Virus record (IMG/VR): IMGVR_UViG_3300009419_000010 | Location: 44,763 to 108,762 of that record | Strand: one strand, 5' to 3' | Source of the DNA: a virus | DNA length: 64,000 nt | Part shown: positions 34,659 through 42,232 of the stretch, one piece after another | Numbering within the stretch: position 1 is the first letter of the stretch | How the letters are laid out: every line of letters starts with the position of its first letter | Made by a program: the position numbers and the translations under genes | The notes under the pieces: generated by a model | The model's input: the letters and a program-made list of their open reading frames with translations, nothing else | The model's database searches: none | Told to the model about the DNA's origin: nothing

Positions 34659-35426
34659 ATGAGAGTATTAACAATATGTCCAACGTATGGGCGACCACAG
34701 TTTCTTGGCAGAGTAGTCGCATCATTTTTAATGCAAACACATACTGATAGTGATTTAGTCATCATAAATGACGATCCACATGTGAATATTATTTTCAAAC
34801 ATGACCGTGTGACTGTGTTAAACATTAACAAAAAACACCTCCTAGATGTTAAACGAAATATAGGAGCAGTTATGGGTCTAAATTACGACTTGATAATGCC
34901 ATTAGATGATGATGATATTTTTTTACCACAGCAAATTGAATATCATGTCAAAAAATTTCAAGAAAATCCAAGTATTGATTTTTTTAGAAATTCTGAATGC
35001 TTTGTAACATTAGGTGGCTGTTTCAAAAGAGGTAGTAATAGTCCTAACAGTAACGCTTATCGACCATCGGCATTTTTAGCTAATGGAGGTTATAGCTTTT
35101 TTGAGAAGAATTCTAGCGGAGATCAAAAATTTTCAAGTAAGTTTAAAAACAAATTGGAAGTCAAAGAACCAGAGAATGCACACTTTGTTTATTTTTGGTT
35201 CGGCGGTAATTATCACTTATCCGCTATCAATGAAAAAGACTTGGAAAGTGTCGCAGCAAATCAAAGAAAAAAATTTAATATATCTGGTGATTTTCTTATC
35301 GAACCCGATTTTGAAGAAGTCCAAACATATATAGACCTATCAAAAAAAATCATCAGTGGCGAGCAGCCTATTGAAATAACCTGTTCGGATGAATCGGGTA
35401 AAATTAAGACAATTTATATCACTTGA
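34659..35426 (+). CDS. Family 2-type glycosyltransferase
   Basis: 255 residues. ICPTYGRPQFLGRVVASFLM is the GT-A opening, DVKRNIGAVMG follows, and IMPLDDDDIFLP gives the DxD metal-nucleotide site. The middle is longer than usual and less clear. It would transfer a sugar from a nucleotide donor, and the genome encodes dTDP-sugar enzymes. The acceptor could be virion protein, DNA or host envelope. Confidence 0.85.
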   Translation: MRVLTICPTYGRPQFLGRVVASFLMQTHTDSDLVIINDDPHVNIIFKHDRVTVLNINKKHLLDVKRNIGAVMGLNYDLIMPLDDDDIFLPQQIEYHVKKFQENPSIDFFRNSECFVTLGGCFKRGSNSPNSNAYRPSAFLANGGYSFFEKNSSGDQKFSSKFKNKLEVKEPENAHFVYFWFGGNYHLSAINEKDLESVAANQRKKFNISGDFLIEPDFEEVQTYIDLSKKIISGEQPIEITCSDESGKIKTIYIT

Positions 35427-35450
35427 CAAATAAACGATAAAAGATATACT
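35423..35450 (+). promoter_or_regulatory. Sigma70-like promoter
   Basis: TTGACA, 16-nt spacer, TATACT. The predicted start lies about 23 nt before the ATG at 35480, so this one gives a leader. Confidence 0.7.
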
Positions 35451-35479
35451 AATCACACACATCAAACAATAATAACAAT

Positions 35480-35851
35480 ATGAACTCAGAACTATTAACC
35501 ACAGAAGGCGTAACATTATTCATCGCAACTCCATTGGTCTTACTAGCAATAGGATTATGGTATATGTATAAGCATAGCATTGCTGCTCACATTACATGTT
35601 TTATCGCTGCGGGAATGCTGTTCCTAATTGGATTTACAACTGGAGGTGAAAACACCGCTTATCGTTATCCTGCTCAAAAAATTAGCGATCAGAACTTCTC
35701 ACTATTCTATAGCGATGACTTGAACTATAAGGTTATCTCAGACAACATGCGATGGGATAATATGGCAGGAGATATTCTCGTCACCAAAAGCCGAAACGCA
35801 TGGGGAGCAGAGATTAGAGAAACTGCAACTATTGTACCAACTATCAAATAA
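35480..35851 (+). CDS. Membrane protein with soluble C-terminal domain
   Basis: 123 residues. Two hydrophobic helices (about 11-30 and 36-55) precede an approximately 65-residue polar domain with DLNYKVISDNMRWDN. Unknown family; first gene of a unit with a sigma70-like promoter. Confidence 0.7.
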   Translation: MNSELLTTEGVTLFIATPLVLLAIGLWYMYKHSIAAHITCFIAAGMLFLIGFTTGGENTAYRYPAQKISDQNFSLFYSDDLNYKVISDNMRWDNMAGDILVTKSRNAWGAEIRETATIVPTIK

Positions 35852-35855
35852 TATT

Positions 35856-36311
35856 ATGAATGCTAAAAAAGAATTATTGAACCACATCGCTGATCGCGAA
35901 GTAAAGTATGTTCAAATCAACCACGAACCCGACTGGGGAGGCACTAACATAAAGATCGAGGGAACTCTTGAAGAGGTATTGCCTCGTCTCGACTTTGACT
36001 ATAATAGCGGCTATGGGAGTCAAGAACTCTTTGGCACAATTTGGTATAACGATGGCTCATGGAGTGATCGTGGCGAATATGATGGCAGTGAATGGTGGCA
36101 GTATCAAAAATGTCCACCATTACCAGAAGGAGCAATAAAAGAAGCGGTCAAAAGAATTGAAAAGTGTGATGGCTGTGGACGCTTGGTCAATTTAGATAAC
36201 GGAATAGTAGTTGCAACTGATAATAGCTATGGCGCATTGGTTCATAGTTCATTATGCAATTATGTGTATGGTCGTAGAGGGTGGAGGCAACTAGGAGCTT
36301 ATGACGGTTAA
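35856..36311 (+). CDS. Hypothetical protein with two Cys near C-terminus
   Basis: 151 residues. The start at 35856 follows ATAATATT. It includes YVQINHEPDWGGTNIKIEG, a Trp/Asp-rich middle, and KCDGCGRLVNLDNG, possibly a small zinc-binding CxxC knuckle with a later Cys. No family recognised. Confidence 0.7.
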   Translation: MNAKKELLNHIADREVKYVQINHEPDWGGTNIKIEGTLEEVLPRLDFDYNSGYGSQELFGTIWYNDGSWSDRGEYDGSEWWQYQKCPPLPEGAIKEAVKRIEKCDGCGRLVNLDNGIVVATDNSYGALVHSSLCNYVYGRRGWRQLGAYDG

Positions 36312-36315
36312 TAAT

Positions 36316-36513
36316 ATGAGCGGAGACGAACTTATAACAATCACAATTGAAGATCCTCATAGCGGAAAAAGATTGTCAACTCGCTATAGTATACTACAAG
36401 CTGACGCTTGGGAACTTGCAAAAGGCGAGTATCATACTATAATGCTTGACGCTCTAATCGAACGATTTAACACGGAAAAACAAAATGAAATACAGAATAA
36501 AAGAAACGATTAA
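36316..36513 (+). CDS. Small hypothetical protein
   Basis: 65 residues, acidic (ITITIEDPHSGKRLSTRYS). Start chosen at MSGDEL since the earlier ATG lies inside the previous gene. Confidence 0.6.
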   Translation: MSGDELITITIEDPHSGKRLSTRYSILQADAWELAKGEYHTIMLDALIERFNTEKQNEIQNKRND

Positions 36514-36664
36514 TGGTAATGGTGTTAGTAAATTTACAGTTCAAGAAAAATTTCTTTGGTGGTGGTGGGTAGATATTGTGAGATGTTTGAGCAAAGAAGT
36601 GGCAGAAAGCCAAGTCAGAAGCTGGCATACAAAAGAAGTAAAATATCATACCGTAGAACAATGA
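36485..36664 (+). CDS. Small hypothetical protein with Trp run
   Basis: 59 residues with FLWWWWVDIVRCL in the middle and a basic end (SWHTKEVKYHTVEQ). It overlaps the previous gene by 29 nt and links to the first YopX gene by ATGA. Confidence 0.62.
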   Translation: MKYRIKETINGNGVSKFTVQEKFLWWWWVDIVRCLSKEVAESQVRSWHTKEVKYHTVEQ

Positions 36665-37059
36665 GCAGAGAACTGAAATTTAGAGTGTGGAATCATACAG
36701 AAGGTCACTGGAACGGTATGAGGTGTAAGGATGTTCAATCATGCGGTGATTTAATTTGTTTAAATGGAATTTATCTTATTCCTGAAAGTGTATCTCGAAA
36801 TCATACCGTTCAACAATACACTGGACTCAAAGACCGTCATGAAAAAGAGATCTACGAAGGCGATATTATCCACTATAAATTTAATGGTGATTCATATCCC
36901 AAAGAAGCAGTTGATCGTATTTTAACATGCTCTTATGATGAAGACGAGGGTATGTATAGTTTTGATGACTCAGATCATTCTTACTATTGGGCAGAAATTA
37001 AGAGACACTGTAATATCATCGGAAACATTTACGAAAACCCTGAACTATTAAAGCAATGA
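36661..37059 (+). CDS. YopX-family protein (copy 1)
   Basis: 132 residues. RELKFRVWNHTEGHW, VQQYTGLKDRHEKEIYEGDI and the closing NIIGNIYENPELL are the YopX signature (FRxWD, Q-TGLKD-G-IYEGDI, xGNxxENPELL). These proteins are common in phages; their function is unsettled. First of four in tandem. Confidence 0.92.
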   Translation: MSRELKFRVWNHTEGHWNGMRCKDVQSCGDLICLNGIYLIPESVSRNHTVQQYTGLKDRHEKEIYEGDIIHYKFNGDSYPKEAVDRILTCSYDEDEGMYSFDDSDHSYYWAEIKRHCNIIGNIYENPELLKQ

Positions 37060-37472
37060 GAGAACTTAAATTTAGAGTATGGAACAAAGCAACCAAAAGC
37101 TGGTTGAACGATGATGCTGGAACACACTGTTGGAGCGAATATTGTCTTAACATCTTCACTGGAGAGGTTGTGGAAATTGTTACAAGTGACAACAAATTTT
37201 TTAGTAGAGCCAATGAGCCAAACTTTTATTTTGATAAAAATACACATGTAAAAGAATCTCCTTATGTTGTTCAACAATACACTGGCTTGAAAGACAAGAA
37301 TGGAAAAGAGATTTATGAGGGAGATATAATCAAATTATTCAATGGTGATCTATATACTGTAAAATTCATTGAGGAAAATAATGAAACTGAAATGTCAGGA
37401 TACTTCTTTTCTTCATTTGGAAGTGAAGTAATCGGCAACATCTTTGAAAACAACGAACTATTAAAAGCATGA
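37056..37472 (+). CDS. YopX-family protein (copy 2)
   Basis: 138 residues. RELKFRVWNKATKSW, VQQYTGLKDKNGKEIYEGDI, VIGNIFENNELLK. It starts within the stop of copy 1 (ATGA) and has a longer N-terminal insert (CLNIFTGEVVEIVTSDN) than the other copies. Confidence 0.92.
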   Translation: MRELKFRVWNKATKSWLNDDAGTHCWSEYCLNIFTGEVVEIVTSDNKFFSRANEPNFYFDKNTHVKESPYVVQQYTGLKDKNGKEIYEGDIIKLFNGDLYTVKFIEENNETEMSGYFFSSFGSEVIGNIFENNELLKA

Positions 37473-37870
37473 AAAGAGAACTAAAATTTAGAGTTTGGGA
37501 CGTAGAAACCAAAAGATTTTTTAAGACAGATTACAATGAACATTTAAGTGTTGCAATATCTGTTGATGGTAAGACTTTGTATCAAAACTATGTTGGAGGT
37601 GATAAAGAGATCGGTAAAGATGTAATTATCCAACAATTCACTGGTCTCAAAGACCGTCATGAAAAAGAGATTTATGAAGGCGATATTGTTAAGGTCTACA
37701 GCGAGGAATTTGAAAATGAGAACTTTACTGGAGAAGTAATTTTTGATGAAGGAAGTTTCTTAACTTGGATTAACAAAAATGATATTAGGGGTGTATGGAA
37801 TCTATGGAGTGGCGACGATATTGAAGTCATTGGAAACATTATGGAAAACCCTGAACTACTAAAAGCATGA
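37469..37870 (+). CDS. YopX-family protein (copy 3)
   Basis: 133 residues. RELKFRVWDVETKRF, IIQQFTGLKDRHEKEIYEGDI, VIGNIMENPELLK. The central LKDRHEKEIYEGDI is identical to that of copy 1, so these two are the closest pair although not adjacent. Confidence 0.92.
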   Translation: MKRELKFRVWDVETKRFFKTDYNEHLSVAISVDGKTLYQNYVGGDKEIGKDVIIQQFTGLKDRHEKEIYEGDIVKVYSEEFENENFTGEVIFDEGSFLTWINKNDIRGVWNLWSGDDIEVIGNIMENPELLKA

Positions 37871-38268
37871 AAAAATATAAAATTTGGCGTCCTGTTATGA
37901 AGCAGTTTGCAACAGACGAACGTTACATTCGAGCAAGTGATGGAGAGCTCTTCTCATATGAGGCAGACTATGGCGGTACATTTAGCTCACATGAAAAGCT
38001 TGAGAAAGTTAACTGTGTGCTAGTGCAATGGACTGGTTGCTATGATAAGAATCGCGCACCAATCTACGAAGGCGATATTCTCGCCAATGATCTTATACTA
38101 CCACACGACAATGATAACATCGGTGTTGTCTATTTCGCAGCAGGTACATTTATGATTGATGGTGATGGTCCGTTTTTTGATCATGTCTATGGTCATTCAC
38201 CTGATATTTTAGACAATCATACAGTAATTGGAAATAAGTTTGAAAATCCCGAACTATTAAAGCAATGA
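37867..38268 (+). CDS. Diverged YopX-family protein (copy 4)
   Basis: 133 residues. YKIWRPVMKQF replaces the FRVW start, and VQWTGCYDKNRAPIYEGDIL and TVIGNKFENPELL keep the core. The changed TGCYDKN loop suggests a different ligand or partner. Confidence 0.85.
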   Translation: MKKYKIWRPVMKQFATDERYIRASDGELFSYEADYGGTFSSHEKLEKVNCVLVQWTGCYDKNRAPIYEGDILANDLILPHDNDNIGVVYFAAGTFMIDGDGPFFDHVYGHSPDILDNHTVIGNKFENPELLKQ

Positions 38269-38525
38269 GCAAAAAATACGGACGACTTAATAGAAACACC
38301 GCCTACTACTTAAAAGGCACTGAATTTGAAATCACAAACGAAGACGATGGCATGTATTCACTCAATCCCTTTTATGCAGGAAAGATTGATGGAAGACACA
38401 TATCATTCGATCAAGATGCGGTTGACGTTATCTATAACCACGAAGAATATACTGGTAAAGTTATTCCCGCTGAATGTAGAAAAGAAGAAGAAGAGCCTTG
38501 GTGGGCTTATACGAATTATCCATAA
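38265..38525 (+). CDS. Small acidic hypothetical protein
   Basis: 86 residues. The sequence GTEFEITNEDDGMYSL and a C-terminal EEEEPWWAYTNYP stretch are visible. It is joined to YopX copy 4 by ATGA and to the next gene by TAATG. Confidence 0.68.
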   Translation: MSKKYGRLNRNTAYYLKGTEFEITNEDDGMYSLNPFYAGKIDGRHISFDQDAVDVIYNHEEYTGKVIPAECRKEEEEPWWAYTNYP

Positions 38526-38833
38526 TGAACAAATACACATACAGCATCCGCTCCTATTATCCAGAATATAAACAGCCGTGGATGGCATTTAAAAAGAATT
38601 TAAATAGACAATACGCTCTAGGTTACTTTGATGCTCTTCGTGAACAACCATCTCCACGACCTCACACACAACTCGTTCGTAGTGATGGCGTGGTAGTAGA
38701 AGAATTTCAAGAGCATGAAGAAGTTCACATTGGCATGGTTGCTGGTTTTGCTACAGCAGAGCAATTGCGACGAGCAGCACAAAAAGCTTTAGACCGAGCA
38801 GACCGTATTGACAAATTAAAAACTAATGTATAA
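38525..38833 (+). CDS. Hypothetical protein
   Basis: 102 residues. A Tyr-rich N-terminus (SIRSYYPEYKQPWMAFKKN) and an Ala/Arg-rich C-terminal helix (LRRAAQKALDRADRIDKL). No family recognised. Confidence 0.68.
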   Translation: MNKYTYSIRSYYPEYKQPWMAFKKNLNRQYALGYFDALREQPSPRPHTQLVRSDGVVVEEFQEHEEVHIGMVAGFATAEQLRRAAQKALDRADRIDKLKTNV

Positions 38834-38840
38834 TTAAATT

Positions 38841-39323
38841 ATGAGCGAAACATTTAAAAACGTAGGAGAGATGTTGGATTATTTTACAAAAGAAGAAATG
38901 ATTCAAGAAAGGTTTTCAGAACGTCTGATGTCAGCATATCCACAACTCTTTCCAAAGGATGACGATGGCAAACCCAAGCAACCTGATTGTGGAGCATGGT
39001 GTCCAGTTGGATGGCAACCTATGGTGGAAGAGCTATGCTCTAAGCTCGCTAAGATTGTTGATGAAAATAATCTAACTTTCGAGATTGGTCAAATCAAAGA
39101 AAAATTCGGAGGATTGCGATTCTACTATTCATATAAAGGTGATCGTGTTGAAGAAATTAAAAGTCTGATTAGTGATGCTGAAGATCGTAGCTTTAAGATT
39201 TGCGAAGTCACTGGTGAATCAGGAGAACTTTGCACTAAGGGCAAAGGTTACGGTTGGTTGAAAACACTATCGGATGGTGAAGCGGGGCGACAAGGCTACA
39301 AAATACTAAAGGAAGAAGAATGA
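38841..39323 (+). CDS. Conserved phage protein of unknown function
   Basis: 160 residues. GWQPMVEELCSKL, IGQIKEKFGGLRFYYSYKGD and an E-x-x-S-F-K-I-C-E-V-TG block match a family common in phages of many hosts (QxKEKFGxLRFY, CExCG). The Cys positions of the usual zinc knuckle are only partly kept. Confidence 0.78.
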   Translation: MSETFKNVGEMLDYFTKEEMIQERFSERLMSAYPQLFPKDDDGKPKQPDCGAWCPVGWQPMVEELCSKLAKIVDENNLTFEIGQIKEKFGGLRFYYSYKGDRVEEIKSLISDAEDRSFKICEVTGESGELCTKGKGYGWLKTLSDGEAGRQGYKILKEEE

Positions 39324-39511
39324 TTATGAATAAAGCGAAACTATTAGGATGCATTCTCGTATCATTGCCATTTACCATCCCCCTCTGTCTTATGGCAAAG
39401 GCATATGGTTTAAAAGATGTGCTTATTGCTGTTGGTTATGTATTAGGATTTCTGTTAATGTGGTTTTCACTTATGTTAGGAATAGTATTATTAATTGATG
39501 GACAAGATTGA
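39320..39511 (+). CDS. Small two-helix membrane protein
   Basis: 63 residues with two hydrophobic helices (about 8-27 and 33-58) and few polar residues. An internal ATG at 39326 could be the true start. A holin is possible by size, without further support. Confidence 0.65.
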   Translation: MIMNKAKLLGCILVSLPFTIPLCLMAKAYGLKDVLIAVGYVLGFLLMWFSLMLGIVLLIDGQD

Positions 39512-39550
39512 TTTATATAACTACAATCAACTAATTAATTAAAAAAAAAT

Positions 39551-39835
39551 ATGAGTGGAGGACATTTTGATTACCAACAGTATCGCATTGAAGACATTGC
39601 GCGAAGTATTGAAGAGCTTATTGAAAGGAATGAAGATGAGTCATTAGATGAATGGGGCTGTCGTCTTGGTCATGGCTGTAGAGCAGAAACTATTGAAAAG
39701 TTCAAGTTAGCTGTTCACACTTTGAGAAAAGCTGCTATAATGGCTCAACGAGTCGATTGGCTCGTCTCTGGTGATGATGGTGAAGAAAGCTTTCATCGTC
39801 GTTGGGATGAAGAATTAAATGTAATTGAAAAATAA
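39551..39835 (+). CDS. Conserved MSGGHFDY-type phage protein
   Basis: 94 residues. MSGGHFDYQQYRIEDIARSI is a widespread phage family of unknown function; the rest is helical with KLAVHTLRKAAIMAQRVDWL. The start follows an A-run (AAAAAAAAAT). Confidence 0.85.
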   Translation: MSGGHFDYQQYRIEDIARSIEELIERNEDESLDEWGCRLGHGCRAETIEKFKLAVHTLRKAAIMAQRVDWLVSGDDGEESFHRRWDEELNVIEK

Positions 39836-39859
39836 AACAGATTCCGATATATTGGTTTT

Positions 39860-39876
39860 AAAAACTAGAATACAAT
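39860..39876 (+). promoter_or_regulatory. AAAAACTAG-type promoter with leader
   Basis: AAAAACTAGAA then TACAAT. The next ATG is 59 nt downstream (39936), giving a leader of about 53 nt that contains a small CGCTT-AAGCG hairpin. Confidence 0.7.
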
Positions 39877-39935
39877 TAACAAGACAAGCAATTACATTAC
39901 GCTTTGAGAGAAGCGGGAATCAAATTTTAAATATT

Positions 39936-40163
39936 ATGTCCTTCGAACAAGACAAAACAATTTACACAGCAAGACACACTCGTCTTATTGAAGCTCTGCA
40001 CAATTTGTCACACTGGTGTGCCAAGAGAGCAGAAGGAGAGTATGATGACTATACGACAATGACAATGCTTTTGAAAAAGGTAAATGAATTACCACATCAA
40101 ATAAACAAAGCAGGATGGATGGCATTAGACGAATTTAACAAACAAAATAATGAAACTCATTAA
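39936..40163 (+). CDS. Hypothetical protein
   Basis: 75 residues (MSFEQDKTIYTARHTRLIEA). The ATG at 39936 is chosen because the frame further upstream runs through a promoter and would need a TTG start. It overlaps the next gene. Confidence 0.6.
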   Translation: MSFEQDKTIYTARHTRLIEALHNLSHWCAKRAEGEYDDYTTMTMLLKKVNELPHQINKAGWMALDEFNKQNNETH

Positions 40164-40362
40164 AGCAGGAAACAAACACACGGGAATCTGGCGTGGAACA
40201 TGCCGAAATTGCGACTCAGAGTTTGAAGATACAGATGAAAATGTGAGACTTGGAAAAGTTGAAAGCTGTATTCGTGAACGCGATGAATTTGCGCATCGAG
40301 ATTGCTCAGAGTGTGGACGTAAAGCGGGATGGGCAGTTATTCTTTATCCCGTTGAATTTTAA
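40150..40362 (+). CDS. Small zinc-ribbon-like protein
   Basis: 70 residues. CRNC and CSEC pairs separated by about 34 residues (with an extra Cys in VESCIRE) suggest one zinc site. Related small proteins are frequent in phages. Confidence 0.75.
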   Translation: MKLIKAGNKHTGIWRGTCRNCDSEFEDTDENVRLGKVESCIRERDEFAHRDCSECGRKAGWAVILYPVEF

Positions 40363-40369
40363 TAAAAAC

Positions 40370-40471
40370 AAGTGTGTGGTGTAGTGGTAGCACAACCCAA
40401 GCAAAGGGCTTCTTTTCCGATAGGATATGTGGCATTTCATAGAGGCGCAGGTTCGATTCCTGACACACTTA
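40370..40471 (+). ncRNA. tRNA-like RNA with abnormal anticodon region
   Basis: Acceptor arms AAGTGTG and CACACTT pair perfectly. A D-arm (GTG, loop TAGTGGTAG, CAC) and a T-arm (CAGG, loop TTCGATT, CCTG) are in place. Between D and T arms lie about 53 nt rather than the usual 23 or so. The best anticodon-like hairpin has stem CCC/GGG and loop AAGCAAA, with A where U33 is required. An unusual tRNA, a decayed one or a tRNA mimic are all possible. It is followed by eight T. Confidence 0.6.
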
Positions 40472-40896
40472 CAATTTTTTTTCTTGACAAAAACCAATAA
40501 CGTGGTTTAATGATCACGCACAACAATTAAAAACGCTGACAGACCGTTTAGTCTGTCACCACATTCCAGCCTCCGCAATGAGGGCATTCAATAGAGCATA
40601 CGGTTTCAGGCATGAAGCACGACATCTGAATGAGCGACCTGATCGGGGGTTGGAGTGTGGTAACACAAAACAAACGAAGCAGCGGCGTGGAATTTCTTAG
40701 ACACGCAGTTCATACGCTTTTCAAAGAATTGAATCAGTTTACTGAGCTACAGGGGAGGTTTGCAACTCACCGCTCAGTGCATCTAGTAGGAGGCACTCCC
40801 GAATGTCAATTAAAGAAAAGTAGCAATGAGCCTGATCAGCTTAGAGTGGAGTAAGACCCACCTGCTTCACCATTTTTAAACAATTAAAATAACAAT
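40472..40896 (+). ncRNA. Long non-coding stretch with RNA-like structure
   Basis: No convincing gene. TTGACA (40484) and TTTAAT (40506), spaced by 16, form a promoter. Downstream are a perfect 8-bp hairpin (TGACAGAC/GTCTGTCA, 40537-40558), a 7-bp ACTGAGC/GCTCAGT pairing (about 40740-40780), and at 40675 GAAGCAG able to pair with CTGCTTC just before ACCA at 40871, followed by TTTTT. The 3' end looks tRNA-like but lacks a T-loop, and no tmRNA tag is readable. Confidence 0.5.
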
Positions 40897-41190
40897 ATGA
40901 AAGTTAAATTAACAGACTACTCTCTCAAACGACTAATAAAAAACATTATGATCAAATTCATTACAGAAGAAAACACACCAGCTCAGCTTGAATTCCGCGA
41001 TATAAAAGAAAACCAGTTCTTCGTAAATTTTTATGGTAACTTATGCCAGAAAGTTTCAAGTAACCAATATAATGTTATCGCTGATAAAAACGGTGTTCCA
41101 TTTGGATGTGCATCTATACACATAGATGAAGATCGTATAGACATGTTCGTTCAACACATCTTGCCAAAGATTACTCGCATTGAATTCTAA
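40897..41190 (+). CDS. Hypothetical protein
   Basis: 97 residues, basic N-terminus then mixed alpha/beta (FFVNFYGNLCQKVSSNQYNV). Unknown family. The TAA stop merges with the next promoter. Confidence 0.68.
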   Translation: MKVKLTDYSLKRLIKNIMIKFITEENTPAQLEFRDIKENQFFVNFYGNLCQKVSSNQYNVIADKNGVPFGCASIHIDEDRIDMFVQHILPKITRIEF

Positions 41191-41207
41191 ACGAACCTTA
41201 ATATAAT
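41190..41207 (+). promoter_or_regulatory. AACGAAC-type promoter
   Basis: AACGAAC, 5 nt, TATAAT, then exactly 6 nt to the ATG at 41214. Confidence 0.65.
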
Positions 41208-41213
41208 AACAAT

Positions 41214-41630
41214 ATGGAAGCAACAGAAATAACAGTAAAAGCAATGGAATGGCTCACTAATGCCGCAAATCAAATCGGAGACTTCGCAAAAGAAGAAATT
41301 CCTCCTTTCATTAACGAATTCTTGACATGGCGATTTATAGATATGGCAATCGACGCTGCATGGAGTGTGGTTTATATCGTACCAGCATTGATCTTTTTCA
41401 TCTTCTATTGGAAAAAAACATGGACATGGGCTAACAAGAATATGGAGGAGACTGATGGAGCGTCAATGTTCATGGCAATTATCCCCACAGTTGCAGCGTT
41501 TATAACTATAATCGTCGCATTTCCTCTTGACGAAATCAAAACTATGGTTAAGATTAAAGCCGCTCCTAAAGTCTATCTGATTGAAGAAGCAGCAAACATC
41601 ATTCAAACAATCCGTAAAGAAAGTAAGTAA
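41214..41630 (+). CDS. Two-helix membrane protein (paralog of 57130)
   Basis: 138 residues. The N-terminal amphipathic helix (GDFAKEEIPPFINEFLTWRF) precedes two hydrophobic helices (about 50-68 and 85-105) and a conserved end (MVKIKAAPKVYLIEEA). The copy at 57130 shares IGDFASKEVPPFI and KVAPKVYFME. The duplication suggests a membrane function such as holin, antiholin or exclusion; none is proven. Confidence 0.78.
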   Translation: MEATEITVKAMEWLTNAANQIGDFAKEEIPPFINEFLTWRFIDMAIDAAWSVVYIVPALIFFIFYWKKTWTWANKNMEETDGASMFMAIIPTVAAFITIIVAFPLDEIKTMVKIKAAPKVYLIEEAANIIQTIRKESK

Positions 41631-41632
41631 TT

Positions 41633-41842
41633 ATGAACTGGAAACAATACAAAAGAAAAGGACTATCTGAAATGCGTCCTTATGTAGAGGGAGAAGAACT
41701 ATCTCGCGTTTCAATCTCAGCAGCAGATCGTGACAATGGATCACCAAAGATCGGTGATATGATTGCTCGTAATCCAATCAATCATGACGACCAATGGTTA
41801 GTCGCGAAAAAGTATTTCGAGGATAATCTTGAACTAGCATAA
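41633..41842 (+). CDS. Small conserved phage protein
   Basis: 69 residues. MNWKQYKRKGLSEMRPYVEG, VSISAADRDNGSPKIGDMIA and DQWLVAKKYFEDN match a short family seen in many phages (EMRPY-GE, GxMIAxNPxNHxDQWLV). Function unknown. Confidence 0.8.
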   Translation: MNWKQYKRKGLSEMRPYVEGEELSRVSISAADRDNGSPKIGDMIARNPINHDDQWLVAKKYFEDNLELA

Positions 41843-41858
41843 CGAACTCTGATATGAT
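41841..41858 (+). promoter_or_regulatory. AACGAAC-type promoter
   Basis: AACGAACTCTGA then TATGAT and exactly 6 nt to the ATG at 41865. It overlaps the previous stop. Confidence 0.6.
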
Positions 41859-41864
41859 TTAATT

Positions 41865-41993
41865 ATGAAATGGCAAGACTACAAAGAACATCTGCGTGAA
41901 GAGTGGGAATTCCACAAACGTAATCCTGAACTGTTTTTTGTTTGGGCTGCATACGCAACAGCGATAATCATCGCTCTCTTCTCCGACAATTAA
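41865..41993 (+). CDS. Tiny single-helix membrane protein
   Basis: 42 residues. The N-terminal half is charged (MKWQDYKEHLREEWEFHKRN); the C-terminal half is one hydrophobic helix (FFVWAAYATAIIIALFSDN). A dedicated promoter and exact start spacing support translation. Confidence 0.72.
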   Translation: MKWQDYKEHLREEWEFHKRNPELFFVWAAYATAIIIALFSDN

Positions 41994-42001
41994 TCAACAA
42001 A

Positions 42002-42232
42002 ATGAAACATAAATTTTATTATTACGAATACTCTGATGATGGAGGCGTAACGTGGACAATAGGTGACTATCGCCGCTATCTTATGCCGATTATAGAATTG
42101 GCAAGTAAACAGCCCTATCGTTTTAGAATTTATAATCAAGATGACCTAGAGATAGATCCTCAAGAAATCCAAGAAGCATTGGAGCAAATTAAATTAATGG
42201 ATTCAATTTTTGAAAAAGAATATCAACTATGA
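42002..42232 (+). CDS. Hypothetical protein
   Basis: 76 residues. MKHKFYYYEYSDDGGVTWTI is a Tyr-rich start, followed by a helical acidic end. It overlaps the next gene by 4 nt. Confidence 0.65.
   Translation: MKHKFYYYEYSDDGGVTWTIGDYRRYLMPIIELASKQPYRFRIYNQDDLEIDPQEIQEALEQIKLMDSIFEKEYQL

Noticed and set aside
40738-40775. A tRNA on the minus strand (TAGCTCAGT-like sequence).
   Set aside because: The D-stem partner GAGC, anticodon arm and T-arm cannot be found on that strand.
40630-40854. A 74-codon open frame in the non-coding stretch.
   Set aside because: No promoter or A-rich start before it, unlikely composition, and it crosses the predicted RNA pairings.
40507-40871. Possible tmRNA (about 365 nt with ACCA end).
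   Set aside because: No tag peptide ending in Ala-Ala before a stop, no T-loop, and the 5' end does not pair with the 3' end.
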